A DNA stretch of 64,000 nt from Caulobacter sp. 602-1 (GCF_003931565.1 NZ_RRYI01000004.1:582279-646278); one strand, 5' to 3'; positions 47,660 through 57,208 are shown, numbered from the stretch's first letter. Notes: generated by a model from the letters alone, not told the origin. Numbers and translations are program-made.

Positions 47660-48684
47660 CAAGCCTTGACCAGCTGGCCGCAGATGAAGGCGTCCTCGCC
47701 GGCGTTCAGCAGGGCGGCCAGGACGGGCTCGGCGTCGGCTTGCGCCACGATGATGATGAAGCCGATCCCGCAGTTGAAGGTGCGGCGCATCTCGTGCTCG
47801 GAGACCCCGCCGACCTGGGCCATCCACTCGAACACCGGGGGCAGGACCCAGGCGTTCCAGTCGAACTCGGCGGTCAGGCCCTCGGCGATGGCGCGCGGCG
47901 GGTTCTCGATCAGTCCGCCGCCGGTGATGTGGGCGCCGCCCTTGACGCGACCCGACTGCAGCAGCGGCAGCAGCGACTTCACATAGATGCGGGTCGGGGC
48001 CATCAGGGCCTCGGCCAGGGTCTTGCCCTCTTCGAACGGGCAGGGGGCGTCCCAGGCCAGGCCCGAGCGCTCGACCACGCGGCGCACCAGCGAATAGCCG
48101 TTGGAGTGCGGGCCCGAAGAGCCCAGGCCGATGATGATGTCGCCGGCCCGCTGCTTGTCCAGCTTGGGCAGGACGTCGTCGCGTTCGACGGCTCCAACGG
48201 AGAAGCCCGCGAGATCATACTCTCCGTCGCTGTACATGCCCGGCATTTCGGCGGTCTCGCCGCCGACCAGGGCCGCGCCGGCCAGCTTGCAGCCCTCGGC
48301 GATGCCGGCGACGACGCTCTTGGCGACCTCGATGTCCAGCTTGCCGGTGGCGAAGTAGTCGAGGAACATCAGCGGCTCGGCGCCTTGCGCCAGCAGGTCG
48401 TTGACGCACATGGCCACCAGATCGATGCCGACCGTGGCGTGCATGCCCGCGTCGATGGCGATGCGCAGCTTGGTGCCGACGCCGTCGGTGGTGGTGACCA
48501 GCAGGGCGTCCTCGTAGCCGGCCGCCTTGAGGTCGAACAGGGCTCCGAAGCCGCCCAGGCTGGCTTCCGCGCCGGGGCGACGGGTGGCCTTGGCCAGGGG
48601 CTTGATGGCGTCCACCAGGGCGTTGCCCGCGTCGATATCGACACCCGCCTGGGCGTAGGTAAGGCCGTTCGGCTGATCGCTCAT
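47659..48684 (-). CDS. purM: Phosphoribosylformylglycinamidine cyclo-ligase
   Basis: AIR synthetase, ATP-dependent ring closure in purine synthesis. The 341-residue protein begins [20 protein letters not shown], with [15 protein letters not shown] near residue 65 and [14 protein letters not shown] near 135, the ATP-binding and family signatures. It precedes purN and diverges from rnd over 135 bp. Confidence 0.97.
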   Translation of the reverse strand: MSDQPNGLTYAQAGVDIDAGNALVDAIKPLAKATRRPGAEASLGGFGALFDLKAAGYEDALLVTTTDGVGTKLRIAIDAGMHATVGIDLVAMCVNDLLAQGAEPLMFLDYFATGKLDIEVAKSVVAGIAEGCKLAGAALVGGETAEMPGMYSDGEYDLAGFSVGAVERDDVLPKLDKQRAGDIIIGLGSSGPHSNGYSLVRRVVERSGLAWDAPCPFEEGKTLAEALMAPTRIYVKSLLPLLQSGRVKGGAHITGGGLIENPPRAIAEGLTAEFDWNAWVLPPVFEWMAQVGGVSEHEMRRTFNCGIGFIIIVAQADAEPVLAALLNAGEDAFICGQLVKA

Positions 48685-48819
48685 GGTCGCTCTGGCGCTC
48701 GCTCTGGTCTATCGGAGGGCGGTAAACCCGTCCGAACACGCGGAAAATTTGCTTTCCCGAGACGCTGGGCGCGTCTTGACGCTTGCAGACTCGGGGGTGC
48801 GCGAGGCTATTAGCAGCCG

Positions 48820-49989
48820 ATGAAGCCGATCACCACCACCGCCGCGCTGGCGGCGTTCTGTAATGCGCTCGCGGGCGAGCCTTTCGTCGCCGTCGACACA
48901 GAGTTCATGCGCGAGACGACCTACTGGCCCAAGTTGTGCCTGATCCAGGTCGCGTCTCCCACGCACGAAGCCGTCATCGATCCGCTGGCCGAGGGCATCG
49001 ACCTCGAGCCGCTGCTGGCCGTCATGCGCGATACGAGCATCCTCAAGGTGTTCCACGCCGCCCGCCAGGACGTCGAGATCTTCAACAACCTGAAGGCCAT
49101 GCCGAGGCCGTTGTTCGACACCCAAGTGGCGGGCATGGCGGCGGGCTTCGGCGAGCAGATCGCCTATGACGCCCTGGTCCGCCAGATGCTGCGGATCGAG
49201 CTCGACAAGTCCAGCCGGTTCACCGACTGGGCCCGCCGACCGCTGACCGACGCCCAGCTGACCTACGCCCTGGCCGACGTCACCCACCTGGCCGCCCTGT
49301 TCCCGACCCTGCGCGAGCGCCTCGAGACCTCGGGTCGCCTGGCCTGGGTCGAGGAGGAGATGACCGCCATCTCGGATCCGGCCGCCTACGATGTCGATCC
49401 GGAAAAGGCCTGGCGTCGCCTGCGCCCGCGCAAGACGGGGGCCAAGTATCTGGCCGTGTTCAAGGCCGTCGCGGCCTGGCGCGAGCGCACCGCCCAGAGC
49501 CGCGACCAGCCGCGCGGACGCATCCTCAAGGACGAGGCCATCGACGAGCTGGCCACCCAGACGCCGACGAGCCTGGAAGCCCTGAACAACCTGCGCGGCG
49601 TGCCCAAGGGCTTCGGCGGCAGCAAGTTCGGTCCCGACCTGCTGGCCGCGATCAAGGCCGCCCTGGCCGATCCGGAGGGCTACGCCCCGGTCGTCGACAA
49701 GCCCGGTCCGCCGCCGCCGCAGAACGCCGGCGCCGTGGTCGAGCTGCTCAAGGTGCTGCTGAAGGCGCGGGCGGAAGAGGCGGGCGTCGCCTCCAAGCTG
49801 ATCGCCACGGTCTCGGACCTTGAGAAGATCGCCGCCGACGACAACGCCGCCACCCCGGCCCTGGTCGGCTGGCGCCGCGACGCCTTCGGGGCCGACGCCC
49901 TCAAGATCAAGCGCGGCGAACTGGCCCTGGTGCTGGACGGCGCCAAGGTCCGGGTCGTCGAGGTCCGTCGGGCTCCCAAGGCCGAGTAG
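48820..49989 (+). CDS. rnd: Ribonuclease D
   Basis: 3'-5' exoribonuclease involved in tRNA and small-RNA maturation. The 389-residue protein has the DEDD domain with Asp26 and Glu28 (FVAVDTEFMRETTYWPKLCLIQVA), FHAARQDVEIF near residue 75, and YALADVTHLAALF near 147. An HRDC domain follows near residue 205 (VFKAVAAWRERTAQSRDQPRG). Convergence with no antisense partner; a terminator follows. Confidence 0.96.
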   Translation: MKPITTTAALAAFCNALAGEPFVAVDTEFMRETTYWPKLCLIQVASPTHEAVIDPLAEGIDLEPLLAVMRDTSILKVFHAARQDVEIFNNLKAMPRPLFDTQVAGMAAGFGEQIAYDALVRQMLRIELDKSSRFTDWARRPLTDAQLTYALADVTHLAALFPTLRERLETSGRLAWVEEEMTAISDPAAYDVDPEKAWRRLRPRKTGAKYLAVFKAVAAWRERTAQSRDQPRGRILKDEAIDELATQTPTSLEALNNLRGVPKGFGGSKFGPDLLAAIKAALADPEGYAPVVDKPGPPPPQNAGAVVELLKVLLKARAEEAGVASKLIATVSDLEKIAADDNAATPALVGWRRDAFGADALKIKRGELALVLDGAKVRVVEVRRAPKAE

Positions 49990-50010
49990 TCCGCTCGACC
50001 TGAGCGAGCA

Positions 50011-50047
50011 AAGGGCGCGTCGACCGCTGAGGTTGTCGCGCCCTTTT
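50011..50047 (+). terminator. Rho-independent terminator of rnd
   Basis: AAGGGCGCG and CGCGCCCTT form a perfect 9-bp stem around a 17-nt loop, followed by TTTGCTG. It lies 21 bp after the rnd stop. Confidence 0.75.
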
Positions 50048-50154
50048 GCTGCTCGGATCGAGCCATTTTCCCGTGCGTGCAAAGGATTGCTGGCGTACAA
50101 CGCCGCGCCGCGTTGCTCCCTCGGGAGTAGAGCGCGCCGTGTACGGGGGTTGCG

Positions 50155-51840
50155 TTGAGTGCATTCTGGGACAACCTGGCGGACGCCTACCGCCCCGCCG
50201 CGGTGTCGCGGCGACGCCTGATCCCGCTTCGCCTCTTCGTCGTCCTGGTCCTCTGCGGGATGGCGCTGGTGTGGCCAAGCCTGCGTTTCCTGTTCGTGTG
50301 GTCGGGCGTTTTCGTCCTCATTCAGGGGGCGAAGTTTCTCGCTCTGAATCGTTTTCTCGACGCCCCGGTCCCCGGGCGGGCCGTGGCGCTGAACCTCTTC
50401 GGCGACTTCCTGATGGCGGCGACCTTCGGCTGGCTGGCCATCCCGCTGTGGGCCATGGACACGCGGATGGGCGCGGCCGGCGCCGTTCTGCTGCTGTCCG
50501 GATCGATCTTCACGGCGCTGATGGGCGCGGAAGGCTGCCTCGTCGCCTTCGTCGCGGCGGCGGCTCCGCATATCATCTACCTGTTCGTCACGCCGCTGGT
50601 CGCGGGCGACGCACATGATCCGGTCACGGTGTTTTTCCTGATCGGCTGCGGTCTCTTCTGCCTGACCCTGTCGATGGTCTTCCTGTGGTCGGAGCGGACC
50701 ATGACCGCCGAGCGCGCCGCGCGCAGGGCGGCCGAGCGTCAGACCGCCGCCAAGTCGGCCTTCATCGCCATGGTCAGCCACGAACTGCGCACGCCGATCA
50801 ACGCTATCCTCAATGGCGCGGCCGCCCTGGACCGCGACGGCGCGGCCGCTCTGGTCACCGACGCCGGGATGATGATGCGGACCCTGCTCAACGACCTGCT
50901 GGATCTCTCAAAGATCGAAGCCGGGCGGATGGGCGTCGAGGTGGTCGACTACGACCTGCCGGCCGTGGTCGGCGACGCGGTCGAGTTCTGGCGCTGCGCC
51001 GCCGGGGCCAAGGGCGTCATGCTGGTCCTGACCGGCGTCGAGACCCTGCCGCAGTGGGTGCGAGGCGATCCGATGCGCACGCGCCAGATCCTCAACAACC
51101 TGCTCAGCAACGCCATCAAGTTCACCCCTGAAGGTAAGGGGGATGGCCAGGGCCGGGTCAGCGTCGACGTCCGCGTCGAGCGCGAGCGGCCCCGCCAGGT
51201 GGCCATCGTCGTGCGCGACACCGGCCCGGGCCTGAAGGACGATCAGATCGAGCGCCTGTTCAGTCCCTACGAGCAGCTGAGCGCCGGGACCGCCCGCGCG
51301 TTCGGCGGCACGGGCCTTGGCCTGTCGATCAGCCGCGATCTCGCCCGCCTGATGGGCGGCGAGCTGACGGCGGCCAACGCTCCGGAAGGCGGCGCGCGCT
51401 TCACCCTGCGTCTGCCCGCGCCCGAGGGCGCCGCGCCGGTCGAACCAGCCGAGGACGAGGTCCAGGCCCTGGCCGTGCGCGACGAGGCGCCGGTGATCCT
51501 GGTGGTCGACGACCATGACATCAACCGCCGCGCCCTGCGCCAGATGCTGGAGGCGTTCGGCGCCCGGGTGGAGACCGCCGAGGACGCCCAGGCGGCGTTG
51601 CTGGCGGCCGAGCGTCAGATCTTCGACGCCATTCTGATGGACGTCCGCATGCCCGGCATGGACGGACTGGAGGCCTCGCGTCGCCTGCGCGAGGACGGCG
51701 CCAACCGCCAGACGCCGATCATCGCCGTCACCGGCGGCGCCTCGCCCGAGGAGGTCGCCGCCTGCCGCGAGGCGGGCATGACGGGCTGGGTGGAAAAGCC
51801 GGTGAACCCGCGCGATCTCTACAAGGCCCTGTTCGGCTAG
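50155..51840 (+). CDS. Membrane hybrid histidine kinase
   Basis: A 561-residue sensor. Residues 22-178 contain about six membrane helices with short loops and no large periplasmic domain, so the signal may be sensed in the membrane. The HisKA box has His209 (MVSHELRTPINAILNG), followed by a HATPase (FGGTGLGLSISRDLARLMGG near 385) and a receiver near 442-560 with Asp in AILMDVRMPGMDGLEASRRL. The start codon is TTG at 50155 preceded by GGGGG. There is no adjacent phosphotransferase or output regulator. Confidence 0.9.
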   Translation: MSAFWDNLADAYRPAAVSRRRLIPLRLFVVLVLCGMALVWPSLRFLFVWSGVFVLIQGAKFLALNRFLDAPVPGRAVALNLFGDFLMAATFGWLAIPLWAMDTRMGAAGAVLLLSGSIFTALMGAEGCLVAFVAAAAPHIIYLFVTPLVAGDAHDPVTVFFLIGCGLFCLTLSMVFLWSERTMTAERAARRAAERQTAAKSAFIAMVSHELRTPINAILNGAAALDRDGAAALVTDAGMMMRTLLNDLLDLSKIEAGRMGVEVVDYDLPAVVGDAVEFWRCAAGAKGVMLVLTGVETLPQWVRGDPMRTRQILNNLLSNAIKFTPEGKGDGQGRVSVDVRVERERPRQVAIVVRDTGPGLKDDQIERLFSPYEQLSAGTARAFGGTGLGLSISRDLARLMGGELTAANAPEGGARFTLRLPAPEGAAPVEPAEDEVQALAVRDEAPVILVVDDHDINRRALRQMLEAFGARVETAEDAQAALLAAERQIFDAILMDVRMPGMDGLEASRRLREDGANRQTPIIAVTGGASPEEVAACREAGMTGWVEKPVNPRDLYKALFG

Positions 51841-51966
51841 AACCCGTCGCGCCCCTTTTTCGGCGCATATCGCGGGCGTTGTCGTTAGAAGAAAGCCGGA
51901 CGCAACGAGTCGCCCCGCGCGCCTCGCTATGATCGGTTTCCAATCCAGTTCAAGAGTTTACGCGGC

Positions 51967-53256
51967 GTGTCGAGGATCTGGCAGAGCGAGTGGGAAAAGC
52001 GACGGCGCCTGAAATGGATCGCCGTCGGCGCCGCGGGGCTCGTCCTGGTCGGCGGCCTGGCGACCCTGCCGTTCCTCAAGAAAGCGCCCAAGGCGGTGTC
52101 CGAGGCGATCGAGCAGGCGGCGCTGAACACGCCCGAAAAGCCGTCCGCCTGGCATGGCGACATCGACTATGACGCCCTGAACGCCCGTATCAACGCCATG
52201 GCCGCCGACAAGACCATGGAGGGGCTGGCCGTGGCTGTCGTCGAGAAGGGGCGGTTGTCCTTCGTCCACGGCTATGGCCGCACGACCGAAGGCGGCGCGA
52301 AGGTCGACGCCCGCACCGTGTTCCGCTGGGCGTCGCTGTCCAAGACCGTGGCCTCGACCCTCAGCGCGCGAATGGCGGCCGACGGCGCCTTGTCGCTGAC
52401 CGAGCCGCTGGTGGCCTTCAACACCAGCCTGCGCTTGCCGGGCGAGGCCCAGAACACCCTGACGGTCGAGGAGCTGCTCGCGCAGCGCACGGGCCTGGGC
52501 AAGAACGCCTATGACGGCCAGCTGGAGGACGGCGTCGATCCGGCCAAGATCCGGGCCTCCTATGGCGCGTTGAAGCCGGTCTGTCCGCCGGGCACCTGCC
52601 ACAGCTACCAGAACGTCGCCTACGACACGATCACCGAGGTCATCCAGGGCAAGACCGGGGAGCCGTATGCCCAGACCGTGCAGCGCAAGCTGTTCGGCCC
52701 GCTGGGCATGACCGGGGCCTCGATCGGCATGGCCGGTCTGACCTCGGCTGCGCACTGGGCCCGGCCCCACGATCGCGCTCGCCGGGAGCTGAAGCTGTCG
52801 GACGCTTACTATCACGTGCCCGCCGCGGCCGGCGTCAACTCGACCATCGTGGATCTCGCCACCTGGATGCAGGCCCAGATGGGCCTGAAGCCCAACGTCC
52901 TGTCGTCGACCGTTCTGGACGAGGTGCAGCGTCCCCGCGTCGCCACCGGCCGGCCCTATGGCCGTCTGAACATCGCCCGCGAACTGAAGAACCCCGCCTA
53001 TGGCCTGGGCATGCGCAGCTTTACCTACAAGGGCCATCGCCTGGTGGGCCACAGCGGCGGCGTCTCGGGCTACCGCTCGACCATGATGTTCGACCCGGCG
53101 ACGAAGACGGGCATCGTCATGCTGTGGAACAGCGACGCCAACCTGCCTTTCCGCTTCCAGGGCGAATTCTTCGACCGGGTCTACCGGCTCCCGTTCACCG
53201 ACTATCTGGACCTGGACAGCGGCCAGCCGGGCGCGGAGGCTTCGCTGTCGGATTGA
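51967..53256 (+). CDS. Serine hydrolase, beta-lactamase (class C-like) family
   Basis: A 429-residue membrane-anchored hydrolase facing the periplasm. After a positively charged cytoplasmic start there is a helix (WIAVGAAGLVLVGGLATLPFL). The catalytic motifs of the AmpC/esterase fold are present: SxxK at Ser123-Lys126 (WASLSK), YxN in SYQNVAYD near 213, and HSGG at 362-365. It could be an esterase, a D-aminopeptidase or a beta-lactamase. Start GTG at 51967. No ampR-like regulator is adjacent, which argues against an inducible AmpC. Confidence 0.88.
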   Translation: MSRIWQSEWEKRRRLKWIAVGAAGLVLVGGLATLPFLKKAPKAVSEAIEQAALNTPEKPSAWHGDIDYDALNARINAMAADKTMEGLAVAVVEKGRLSFVHGYGRTTEGGAKVDARTVFRWASLSKTVASTLSARMAADGALSLTEPLVAFNTSLRLPGEAQNTLTVEELLAQRTGLGKNAYDGQLEDGVDPAKIRASYGALKPVCPPGTCHSYQNVAYDTITEVIQGKTGEPYAQTVQRKLFGPLGMTGASIGMAGLTSAAHWARPHDRARRELKLSDAYYHVPAAAGVNSTIVDLATWMQAQMGLKPNVLSSTVLDEVQRPRVATGRPYGRLNIARELKNPAYGLGMRSFTYKGHRLVGHSGGVSGYRSTMMFDPATKTGIVMLWNSDANLPFRFQGEFFDRVYRLPFTDYLDLDSGQPGAEASLSD

Positions 53257-53297
53257 GTGCTCGACTCGACCTGAGGTCGTGTTACGGTCGTCGCAAG

Positions 53298-53696
53298 ATG
53301 CCCCGCACCGTCATTTTCGTCGTGGTGCTGAGTCTGATGCCGCCTCTCGCGGGATGCGAGCGGCAGACCCAGGCTGAGCGGTTCGTCGTGGATCAAGCCC
53401 TGGACCTCGTGCAGCGCGAGGAGCGCAGCCGGCTTCCCACGAAGATCGAGGTCGCTTCGCTCAGCAAGGATAAGCAGTCCATCTGTGGCTACGCGACGAT
53501 CGGCGATCGCAAGCACGTGCCTTACATCATCCGCTACTCGAAACCGTTACCCGAAGCCGGCCTCTTCGCCACGGTAAGCGTCGTCCTGACCGTACCGCCC
53601 TACAAGGGCGCGCCGTATGAGAGCCAGGCCGATCAAGCCGCGCGGATCCTGGCGGAGTGCGCAGAGCGCGGCCATCACCTTCCGCAGCCCAAATAG
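53298..53696 (+). CDS. Small lipoprotein of unknown function
   Basis: A 132-residue protein with a lipobox LAGC (Cys20) after a hydrophobic N-terminus (VIFVVVLSLMPPLAGC). The mature part is short and mixed alpha/beta with one further Cys in the SICGYATIGDRKHVPYI segment and one near the C-terminus (ILAECAERGHH). I do not recognise the family. It lies 41 bp after the serine hydrolase on the same strand. ATG at 53298 follows CGCAAG; ribosome-binding is weak. Confidence 0.72.
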   Translation: MPRTVIFVVVLSLMPPLAGCERQTQAERFVVDQALDLVQREERSRLPTKIEVASLSKDKQSICGYATIGDRKHVPYIIRYSKPLPEAGLFATVSVVLTVPPYKGAPYESQADQAARILAECAERGHHLPQPK

Positions 53697-53698
53697 AA

Positions 53699-53721
53699 GC
53701 CCTCTCTCTTAGAGAGAGGGC
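53699..53721. terminator. Bidirectional hairpin between convergent genes
   Basis: GCCCTCTCTC, TTA, GAGAGAGGGC: a perfect 10-bp stem in the 45-bp gap between the lipoprotein and the minus-strand small membrane protein. No strong T-tract on either side. Confidence 0.55.
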
Positions 53722-53741
53722 AATGGTCTCCGGGCGAAACC

Positions 53742-54011
53742 CTAGCGCTGCGCGAACTGGCTGAGCGCCCCGCCGGCGGCCAGGCCCAGGGCGCAGAAGA
53801 CGCCGAGGTGGAAGACCACGCCGATGGCGACGGTGCGGCGGACCGACCAGGTGTTTTCCTGGGCGAAGACGCGGCCGATTTCCGATTGCAGGGTGCGGGC
53901 GGCGCTGGCCACGGGCGCGTCGTGATCATTGGCGATGTGCAGCTGGGGACGCTCGCGGGCCTCGGAAGACGGAGCGATGGCATCCAGGTAGTCGACCTTA
54001 CGCTTCAACAT
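53742..54011 (-). CDS. Small membrane protein (89 aa)
   Basis: An 89-residue protein with one membrane helix near residues 60-85 (VRRTVAIGVVFHLGVFCALGLAAGG) and a polar N-terminal half (MLKRKVDYLDAIAPSSEARER). The soluble half probably faces the cytoplasm. A strong GGAGG sits 6-8 nt before the ATG at 54011. No family recognised. It is isolated, with ~160 bp of non-coding DNA to the phosphatase stop. Confidence 0.7.
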   Translation of the reverse strand: MLKRKVDYLDAIAPSSEARERPQLHIANDHDAPVASAARTLQSEIGRVFAQENTWSVRRTVAIGVVFHLGVFCALGLAAGGALSQFAQR

Positions 54012-54170
54012 CACTGACCTCCGTTTATTTCGTTGAGGTCACGCTACGGAAGCATTGCTAACAAAATATGCAGTGTCGGTGTCGTTAGTCTGCGACAACT
54101 TGTCGATTTCCCCGTATCGGGGAAGTTCAGGGCCGGTTAAGTATGTTGGCTGGCGCGCCTATACCTGAAT

Positions 54171-55673
54171 TTACGCCGTGATAATCTTTGACTTCAGGTT
54201 CAGGTGTTGCGCCGCGGTATTGGCGCGCTTGCTGGTCTGTTCGCCCAGAAGAAGATTGGCGTAGCCGGGCTCGGCCGCCAGGGTCAGGTGCGACTTGTCC
54301 AGCGTCAGGCGCGAACGAGCCAGCAGGCTGGGGCTGCGCCCCGAGAGGTCGCAGGCCAGGCGGATCGTGGCCCCCAGGGCGCGGGCCCGCTTCATCTGGG
54401 CGGGGCTCAGCAGGCGCTCCAGGGTCGGCAGTTCGGGCGGGTGGAAGTTGGTGGCGTGACGCGCGTGCGAGGCGACCGCCACGAAGCAGCGCTCGGCGTG
54501 GTTCTGACCGGCGATCGGGGCGCGCAGCACCTGCTCGAACACCAGGTCGGCGCGATGATCGGGGTGCAGGCGCGCGCCGACGTCCGAAAGGCGGCAGGCG
54601 GCCGAAACCAGGATGCCGTCGCGTTCGCCGAACAGCGCGGGCAGGGTGCGGAAGGCGGGCGCGATCCAGGCGTCCAGGGCCGGGCCCAGGTCGTCGGCGA
54701 CGCCCTGGCGGTGGCCCAGGGCGTAGCAGCCCTCGATCAGCGGGTCCAAGCCCCTTATGCGCGGCGGCATGGCCTCGAACAGCAGGCCCTCGCGCACGCC
54801 ATAGGCCGAGATCTCGATGCGCTTGAGGTGCAGCTGCTCGATCAGGGCTTCCAGCACGACGGCGGCGTAGGGCAGGGTCTCCGAGCGCTTCTTGCTCATG
54901 CCCTCGATGCGCTCCAGCGAGCTCTTCGACTGGTGAGCGACCAGGCGGGCGGCGTCCAGGGCCTCGGCGGCGGTGATCTCGTACTGGTGGACGACGTGCA
55001 GCGGGTAGCCGGACAACCGCATGTGCAGCAAGGCGAGATTACGCCAGGCGCCGCCCACGGCGTGGAAGGTGTCGCTGCGGAAATCGGCGGCCACGGGGGC
55101 CAGGCGCTCGCGGGCCAGCCGGCGGACGCGGTCGCCGTCGAAGCCGCCGTTCAAGGCGCCGCTGGGGCCAGCCAGGCTGAACGGGCCCAGCGGCAGGGTC
55201 ACGCCCCGGCCCGCGCCGGTGGACGACAGGCGGACCAGCTCCAGGCTGGCGCCGCCCAGGTCGCCGACCACGCCCTCGGCGTCGGGAGCGCCGGCCAGCA
55301 CGCCGACGGCGGCGTAGTGGGCCTCTTCCTCGCCGGACAGCACGCGGACGACGAAGCCGGTCTCGTCGCGCACGCGGTCGATGAAGTCCTGGCCGTCCTT
55401 GGCCTCGCGGGCGGCGGCGGTGGCGACGACGAAGGTCTCGGCGGGATTGACCGCCTCCAGCACGGCGCGGAAGCGCTTCAGCGCCTGCAGGGTCTGGATG
55501 ACGCCCTCGGGCGACAGGCGGCCGGTCTTGGCCAAGTCGCGGCCCAGGCCCGCCAGGACCTTTTCGTTGAAGACGGTCCAGATGGCGCGGCCTTCCAGCC
55601 GGTACACCACCAGGCGGACCGAGTTTGAACCGATATCGATCACGGCCGCGTCGCGCGGCGCCTGGAAGGGCAT
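54171..55673 (-). CDS. ppx: Ppx/GppA family phosphatase (exopolyphosphatase)
   Basis: Hydrolyses polyphosphate or pppGpp at the cytoplasmic face. The 500-residue protein begins DAAVIDIGSNSVRLVVYRLEG, has SGEEEAHYAAVGVL near residue 115 and VVGDLGGASLELV near 137, the actin-like ATP/phosphate motifs of this family. A C-terminal HD-like part follows from about residue 315. Its nearness to ppk1 supports a polyphosphate role, but GppA activity cannot be excluded. Confidence 0.9.
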   Translation of the reverse strand: MPFQAPRDAAVIDIGSNSVRLVVYRLEGRAIWTVFNEKVLAGLGRDLAKTGRLSPEGVIQTLQALKRFRAVLEAVNPAETFVVATAAAREAKDGQDFIDRVRDETGFVVRVLSGEEEAHYAAVGVLAGAPDAEGVVGDLGGASLELVRLSSTGAGRGVTLPLGPFSLAGPSGALNGGFDGDRVRRLARERLAPVAADFRSDTFHAVGGAWRNLALLHMRLSGYPLHVVHQYEITAAEALDAARLVAHQSKSSLERIEGMSKKRSETLPYAAVVLEALIEQLHLKRIEISAYGVREGLLFEAMPPRIRGLDPLIEGCYALGHRQGVADDLGPALDAWIAPAFRTLPALFGERDGILVSAACRLSDVGARLHPDHRADLVFEQVLRAPIAGQNHAERCFVAVASHARHATNFHPPELPTLERLLSPAQMKRARALGATIRLACDLSGRSPSLLARSRLTLDKSHLTLAAEPGYANLLLGEQTSKRANTAAQHLNLKSKIITA

Positions 55674-55784
55674 GGGGACGGTTTAGCGTATTCGCGGGTT
55701 GGGGGAAGCGGTCACGATCGTTTTCGATGGGGAAGAACGCGCGGAAAGGCTTGTCGGAAAACACCTTGATCGATTTCGATATTA

Positions 55785-55822
55785 TTACCCGGATTATATT
55801 GACTCATATTCTATCCGGGTAA
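55785..55822. promoter_or_regulatory. AT-rich inverted repeat upstream of the APH-like kinase
   Basis: TTACCCGGAT at 55785-55794 is repeated inverted as ATCCGGGTAA at 55813-55822, perfect 10-bp arms with an 18-nt AT-rich centre. The centre contains a TTGACT hexamer (55799-55804) and a GACTC site (CcrM-type GANTC). It may be an operator or a hairpin; no T-tract follows. Confidence 0.5.
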
Positions 55823-55853
55823 ATAAGGCGACGGTCTCCACGAGGTTCCGCCG

Positions 55854-56834
55854 ATGTCCGTTTCCCCCGACCAACGCCCCGCCGTTCGCAAGGCCCTGCG
55901 CGCCGCGTTCGGGACCGAGGGCCTCGACGGCTGGACGCCGGTGTCCGGCGGGCTGTCGGGGGCGGGGGTCTACAGGATCCGCGTCGGCGGGATCGCCTAT
56001 CTGCTGCGGCTCGAGGTCGGGCGCGACGGGTTGCGCGACCCGCATCGCGGCTATGCCTGCCTGAAGCTGGCGGCGGAGGCCTGCCTGGCGCCGCGGGTGC
56101 GCTACGCCGATCCGGATGACGGGGTGATGATCTGCGACTTCATCAAGGCGCGCTCGCTGGTCCTCGACTATGCCGGGACCCGCGCCGACCTGGTGGTCGA
56201 ACTGGCCCAGGCGGTGCGGGCGCTGCACGCGATCGAAGGCTTTCCGGCGCTGGTCGACTATCTGGACGGCCTCGACGCCCTGGTCGACGCCGCTGCGCGC
56301 GCGGGCGTGGTCCCCGTCGGGGCGTTCGACGCCTGGGCGCGGCTGCGCGAGGTCTGCAAGCGCCTGACGCCGCAACCGGTGTCCAGCCACAACGACCTCA
56401 ATCCCGGCAACCTCGTCTATGACGGCCGGCGCATCTGGCTGGTCGACTGGGAGGCGGCGTTCCGGGCCGACCGCTATGTCGACCTGGCCGCGATCGCCAA
56501 CGCCTACGCCGCCGCCCCGGAGAGCGAGGCCCTGCTGCTGCGGACCTATTTCGGGCGCGCGGCGACGGACGGCGAGCGGGCGCGGCTGTGGCTGTTCCGG
56601 CAGGTCAGCCACGTCTTCCACGCGGCGGTGTTCGTCGCCGGCGTGGCGGGGCGGGCGAGGGCGGAGCGGCTGGACGGTCCGGACCTCGACGCCCTCCACC
56701 AGCGCCTGGCGCTGGGCGAGCCGGTGCTGGCGACTGAGGAAGGGCGGCTGGCCTACGGGCTGGCGAGGCTGCGGGCGGCGGAGGCCAACCTGGCTTCGGG
56801 CGCTTTCATGCAAGCCGCGTCGATCGCGACCTAG
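55854..56834 (+). CDS. Aminoglycoside phosphotransferase / choline kinase-like protein
   Basis: A 326-residue protein-kinase-like small-molecule kinase. The N-lobe has GGLSGAGVYRIRVGG near residue 28. The catalytic motif SHNDLNPGN near residue 182 has the Asp base and Asn. IWLVDWEAAF near 202 is the metal-binding DWE. The substrate may be choline, ethanolamine, or a sugar alcohol; the pattern NDLNPGN plus VDWE is closest to choline/ethanolamine and LicA-type kinases. It has its own AT-rich promoter region. Confidence 0.85.
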   Translation: MSVSPDQRPAVRKALRAAFGTEGLDGWTPVSGGLSGAGVYRIRVGGIAYLLRLEVGRDGLRDPHRGYACLKLAAEACLAPRVRYADPDDGVMICDFIKARSLVLDYAGTRADLVVELAQAVRALHAIEGFPALVDYLDGLDALVDAAARAGVVPVGAFDAWARLREVCKRLTPQPVSSHNDLNPGNLVYDGRRIWLVDWEAAFRADRYVDLAAIANAYAAAPESEALLLRTYFGRAATDGERARLWLFRQVSHVFHAAVFVAGVAGRARAERLDGPDLDALHQRLALGEPVLATEEGRLAYGLARLRAAEANLASGAFMQAASIAT

Positions 56835-57208
56835 GGATTGATCCGGCACGCCACCGTGCGCCAGCCGTCGTTCTCGCGCCGGTGATAGCAGGTGCCGTAG
56901 CTGACCTGGTGGCCGTGGGCGCGCTGGCCGCCCTTGGTCAGGGCCCAGGGCTCGGGACCCAGCAGCAGCATGTCGGTGGTGTCGGCCCTATGCCCGCACA
57001 GCCCCCACCAGCGGATGTGGTAGCCGCCGAGCACGCCGGGGCCGTAGACCTCGGCCACCGCCTGGGCCCTGCGCTCGACGCCCGGCGCGACGCCGAAGCG
57101 GTCGACGCCGGGACGGGCGGGCAGGGCCTGGACGGCGCAGATCTCGGCCTGCCTGGCGGGCGCGCAGGCCGACAGCATCAGCAGCGGGGCAAGGGCCCAG
57201 CCCCTCAA
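56831..57208 (-). CDS. Small putative lipoprotein
   Basis: A 125-residue protein with a lipobox LSAC (Cys15) after a short hydrophobic start. Six more cysteines or His-rich residues in the rest ([26 protein letters not shown]) could form disulfides in the periplasm. The start is TTG overlapping the ppk1 stop by 4 bp (TTGA), so translation may be coupled. Unknown function. Confidence 0.6.
   Translation of the reverse strand: MRGWALAPLLMLSACAPARQAEICAVQALPARPGVDRFGVAPGVERRAQAVAEVYGPGVLGGYHIRWWGLCGHRADTTDMLLLGPEPWALTKGGQRAHGHQVSYGTCYHRRENDGWRTVACRINP

Noticed and set aside
51967..53256. Serine hydrolase as an inducible AmpC beta-lactamase
   Set aside because: SxxK, YxN and HSGG motifs occur in many esterases and peptidases; there is no KTG box and no ampR neighbour.
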